Of a stretch of 64,000 nt of DNA, positions 61,315 through 64,000 are shown piece after piece. The position numbers and the translations under genes were made by a program. Positions within the stretch are counted from its first letter, which is position 1, and each line of letters begins with the position of its first letter. The stretch comes from Mycolicibacterium frederiksbergense. GTDB taxonomy: Bacteria > Actinomycetota > Actinomycetes > Mycobacteriales > Mycobacteriaceae. Below the pieces are notes generated by a model, which worked only from the letters and a program-made list of their open reading frames with translations, was not told where the DNA came from and did no database searches. The DNA is taken from contig NZ_JARXVE010000007.1 in the NCBI RefSeq assembly GCF_029893345.1, forward strand, positions 62,001 through 126,000, given 5' to 3'.

Positions 61315-63057
61315 TCAGGACAGAGAGAATCGGCGTTCGGACAGTGCATAGAGGCGTCGCCAGAACAGCCGGTTGGTCGCCACCACGTACATGCTCATGA
61401 CGATCACGCCGACCAGGATCCGGCCGCCGTCGCCTGCCGCGGTGGCTTGGGTGATGTAGGCACCCAGTCCGGTTGCGGTCAGGGTGGTGCCGTTGAAGCT
61501 GACCACCTCGGCGACGATGGAGGCGTTCCACGCCCCGCCCGCGGCGGTGATGCCGCCCGTGACATAACTGGGGAAGATCGCGGGCAGAATCAGCTTGCGC
61601 CACCACAGTATTCGTGGCAACCGTAGATTGGCGGCGGCCTCGCGAAGATCGTTGGGGATCGCGCTGGCCCCGGCGATGACGTTGAACAAGATGTACCACT
61701 GCGCACCGAGTGCCATCAACAGGATGCCGCCGATGTTCAGACTCACACCGGTGGCCAGCAGCACCGCGGTCACCAGTGGGAACAAGAAGTTCGCCGGAAA
61801 CGACGCCAGCACCTGAACAATCGGTTGTGCCAACCGGGACACCTTGGGGTTCAATCCGATCCACACCCCCACCGGAACCCAGATCACGGTCGCTACCGCC
61901 ACCAGCACCACCACCCGGGCGAAGGTGGCGAGCCCGAGCAGTGCCGCATGACCCACCTCACCCAGGCCGACGGTCGTCGAGATATAGGCGATCGCGCGGT
62001 AGCAGCCGTAGCCGACAAACACCGCCACCGCGGCCCCGAACACCAAGTCGCCCAACCGGCGCCGGCCCACCGCCGTGCGCAATGGGCGCTCGGCCATACC
62101 GAACGCCGCCATCATCCGGTCCATCGGGTAGACCAGGACCCCGAGGGGACGCCCCAGCAGGCGTGCGGCGTTCGACCGGCGCAACACCTCAAGGGTGACG
62201 CTGCGCGGCGCCTGCGCCGCCTCGGAATCCTCCATCCGGAACCGTTCGGCCCAGGCCGTGAGCGGGCGCCAGAACAGCAAGTTCACTCCGACGACCAGCG
62301 CGATCATCACCGCGATCGCCACCATCACCTTGTTCAGTTCGCCGGCGTCGCTCGCGGCGGCGACGAACGCACCGATACCGGGCAGCGCGAACTTGTGGTT
62401 GTTGACGCTGAGCGCCTCGGCCGCGGTGAGAAAGAACCAGCCGCCACCGAAACTCATCATGCCGTTCCAGACCAGCGGGATCATGCCGCTCGGCACATCG
62501 ACCCGCCAGAACCGTTGCCACCGGGAAACTCTCAGCAGCCGACAGGCCTCATCGAGCTCGTGTGACTGCGATTTCAGCGAATAGTAGAAGGAGAAGGTCA
62601 TGTTCCAGGCCTGCGAGGTGAAGATCGCGAAGATCGCGGCGCACTCCAACCCCAGTTCCGATCCGGGGAACAACGCGATGAAGCCCGTGATGGTGATCGA
62701 CAGGAAACCCAGGATCGGCACCGATTGCAGGATGTCCAGCATGGGGATCAGCACCTTCTCGGCACGCCGCAACCGTGCCGCGGCGGTGGCGTAGACGAAG
62801 GTGAACACCAGCGAGAGTCCGAGAGCGGCGAACATGCGCAGCAGCGATCGGCCCGCGTAGTACGGCAGATTCGACAGCTCGGTGGATACCTCGGCCGGCG
62901 CGGAGGTCACCTCCCACGGCACCGCGGCGCTCTGCACCAGGCGGACCACCACCCACAGCACCGCGGCCGCACCGACGAACACCAGCGCATCGGCTGCCAC
63001 GCTGCGAGCCGGCCGCGACAGCGCACCCGGCGTCGGAAAGGTCTGCGTCACAGCCAT
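61315..63057 (-). CDS. Fused two-domain ABC permease (NitT/TauT type)
   Basis: A 580-residue permease with two BPD_transp_1 units in one chain: helices about 20-270 and 330-570. Each unit has the EAA-type loop contacting the ATPase, ELDEACRLLRVSRWQRFW in the first and EAAANLRLPRILWWRK in the second. Fused permeases replace the usual dimer. It is six bases downstream of mgtC, so transcription of all four genes from mgtA is likely. No substrate-binding protein gene is seen in the window. Confidence 0.85.
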   Translation of the reverse strand: MAVTQTFPTPGALSRPARSVAADALVFVGAAAVLWVVVRLVQSAAVPWEVTSAPAEVSTELSNLPYYAGRSLLRMFAALGLSLVFTFVYATAAARLRRAEKVLIPMLDILQSVPILGFLSITITGFIALFPGSELGLECAAIFAIFTSQAWNMTFSFYYSLKSQSHELDEACRLLRVSRWQRFWRVDVPSGMIPLVWNGMMSFGGGWFFLTAAEALSVNNHKFALPGIGAFVAAASDAGELNKVMVAIAVMIALVVGVNLLFWRPLTAWAERFRMEDSEAAQAPRSVTLEVLRRSNAARLLGRPLGVLVYPMDRMMAAFGMAERPLRTAVGRRRLGDLVFGAAVAVFVGYGCYRAIAYISTTVGLGEVGHAALLGLATFARVVVLVAVATVIWVPVGVWIGLNPKVSRLAQPIVQVLASFPANFLFPLVTAVLLATGVSLNIGGILLMALGAQWYILFNVIAGASAIPNDLREAAANLRLPRILWWRKLILPAIFPSYVTGGITAAGGAWNASIVAEVVSFNGTTLTATGLGAYITQATAAGDGGRILVGVIVMSMYVVATNRLFWRRLYALSERRFSLS

Positions 63058-63063
63058 ATCGCC

Positions 63064-63780
63064 TCAGTCCTCGACTTCGTCGGCCACGGGTTCATCGATC
63101 TGCCAGCGCACGCTGACCACCGAGGGTTCGAACGACAACCGGCTGACCGCGGTCTCCATGCCCTTGTCGTCCCGCCCGGGAGCACTCACGGTCGCGCTCA
63201 CCTCGACCTGGCCGCCGTCGGTCATGTGCGTACTCTGCACCGATTGCAGGGCAAAATCGGTGCGGGACAACGCATCCACCAACACCGTACGCACATGCGC
63301 CTCGGCGCTGTCGTCGGCCAGAGCACGGAACGTGTAGGTGGTCGGGGCCTCGGTTCCGGTGTCGGGCCGGCGGTCGACGAACGTTCCGACCGGCCGCAGG
63401 ATCACATGCACGGCAACCACCACACCGGCACCGGCCACCGCCTCGGCGTACATCCCGGCACCCGCGAGTGCCCCGACCGCGGCCGAACACCACAGGGTGG
63501 CCGCGGTGTTCAGCCCCCGCACGGTCAATCCCTCTCGCAGGATCACCCCGCCACCGAGAAATCCGATACCGGAGACGATCTGGGCGGCCACCCGCGTCGG
63601 GTCGGCGGTCGCGCCGGCGAACCCGTGCGCCGAGAGCAGCACGAACAGCGTCGCCCCGGCCGCCACCAGCGCGTTGGTGCGCAGCCCGGCCATCCGCGCC
63701 CGGTACTGGCGCTCCAGCCCGATCAGCGCCCCCAGGCCCACACCGGCGCCGAGACGCAGCAGCATATCCGCAGTCGTCAT
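63064..63780 (-). CDS. mgtC: MgtC/SapB family membrane protein
   Basis: A 238-residue membrane protein. The N-terminal part (about 1-150) has five hydrophobic helices with the MgtC motifs LGALIGLERQYRARMAGLRT, GIGFLGGGVI and LNTAATLWCSAAVGALAGAG. The C-terminal soluble part (about 155-238) is ACT-like. MgtC supports growth at low magnesium and in macrophages, in many bacteria by inhibiting the F-type ATP synthase. It is 24 bases downstream of mgtA. Confidence 0.88.
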   Translation of the reverse strand: MTTADMLLRLGAGVGLGALIGLERQYRARMAGLRTNALVAAGATLFVLLSAHGFAGATADPTRVAAQIVSGIGFLGGGVILREGLTVRGLNTAATLWCSAAVGALAGAGMYAEAVAGAGVVVAVHVILRPVGTFVDRRPDTGTEAPTTYTFRALADDSAEAHVRTVLVDALSRTDFALQSVQSTHMTDGGQVEVSATVSAPGRDDKGMETAVSRLSFEPSVVSVRWQIDEPVADEVED

Positions 63781-63804
63781 CCTGCGCTCACTTTCGAGTC
63801 CGAG

Positions 63805-64000
63805 TTACAGCCAGCTCCGCCGCCGGCGCAGGTACCGGCGCTTGACCGCGTGCGCGGCGAATCCGTACGCCACGATCGACGCGATCAACCAGACTGCGTA
63901 GGTGATCGGCAGCGGACTCATGTCGAGCAGACCGGCCAGCGGGGTGAACCCCAGGACCAGACCGACACTCGCCGCCGCGGCGGCTGCCGCCACCACAATT
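63805..64000 (-). CDS. mgtA: Magnesium-transporting P-type ATPase MgtA, C-terminal end (partial)
   Basis: Only the last 65 codons or so are in the window; the gene continues past the right edge. The visible tail FTPLAGLLDMSPLPITYAVW followed by LIASIVAYGFAAHAVKRRYL is the last two membrane helices of P3B-type Mg2+ importers. It is upstream of mgtC on the same strand, the classic mgtA/mgtB-mgtC pair. No catalytic motif is visible, so identification rests on the tail and the neighbour. Confidence 0.7.
   Translation of the reverse strand, partial: IVVAAAAAAASVGLVLGFTPLAGLLDMSPLPITYAVWLIASIVAYGFAAHAVKRRYLRRRRSWL

Overview
The window is high-GC, densely coded DNA from an actinobacterium, almost certainly a non-tuberculous, environmental-type Mycobacterium (Mycolicibacterium). 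The main reason is gene order. From memory of the M. tuberculosis gene list, the backbone runs in the opposite orientation to Rv1245c-Rv1278: SbcC/SbcD-like pair (Rv1278/Rv1277), SixA-like phosphatase (Rv1276c), LprC/LprB, a heterodimeric ABC exporter (Rv1273c/Rv1272c), the Rv1264-type adenylate cyclase, HIT protein and F420-type nitroreductase (Rv1262c/Rv1261c), UdgB and Tap (Rv1259/Rv1258c), an FAD oxidase (Rv1257c), CYP130 with its TetR (Rv1256c/Rv1255c), an acyltransferase, DeaD, LprE, a TM0106-type nuclease-helicase, an MFS pump, Rv1249c, Kgd (Rv1248c) and a short-chain dehydrogenase (Rv1245c). GTG starts and 4-nt ATGA/GTGA gene overlaps are frequent, as expected for this group.

Layout. 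0-7.3 kb: AraC regulator divergent from a TauE/SafE exporter, then the SbcCD-like pair, phosphatase and two DUF3558 lipoproteins. 7.4-12.9 kb: ABC exporter pair, a putative ribbon-helix-helix protein with an 8-bp-repeat operator at its own start, and an AIM24 protein. 12.9-18.7 kb: a copper island (copA, a secreted protein with a duplicated His-rich domain, copZ, a CsoR-like operator, a two-component system, a DUF305 lipoprotein). 18.7-25.1 kb: adenylate cyclase, AcoR-like GAF regulator, acetoin/2,3-butanediol dehydrogenases and a divergent flavin monooxygenase. 25.1-32.5 kb: a mixed accessory stretch with a deacetylase, hypoxanthine-DNA-glycosylase-like protein, APH(3'') streptomycin phosphotransferase, a decayed 13E12/HNH gene with an intact SOS box, a cyclase-cupin cassette flanked by imperfect direct repeats, another AraC regulator, and VOC, HIT, nitroreductase and LLM proteins.

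32.5-45.4 kb: UdgB divergent from Tap, a thiocyanate hydrolase locus in which the beta and alpha subunits are fused into one chain, an FAD oxidase, a hydrolase remnant, a GNAT enzyme, a rhomboid protease, CYP130-TetR, acyltransferase, DeaD and LprE. 45.4-60 kb: nuclease-helicase overlapping a second FAD oxidase, a large perfect inverted repeat, two MFS pumps, the Rv1249c-like protein, Kgd, a second-type methionine aminopeptidase divergent from a small XRE protein across two identical palindromes, and an SDR. 60-64 kb: on the minus strand an apparent operon MgtA (cut by the window edge)-MgtC-fused ABC permease-ABC ATPase.

No tRNA, rRNA, CRISPR array, intact insertion sequence or prophage was recognised. 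The most interesting items are the fused thiocyanate hydrolase, the duplicated copper-island protein, the aminopeptidase/XRE pair with twin operators, and the repeat-flanked cyclase-cupin cassette beside the SOS-box pseudogene.
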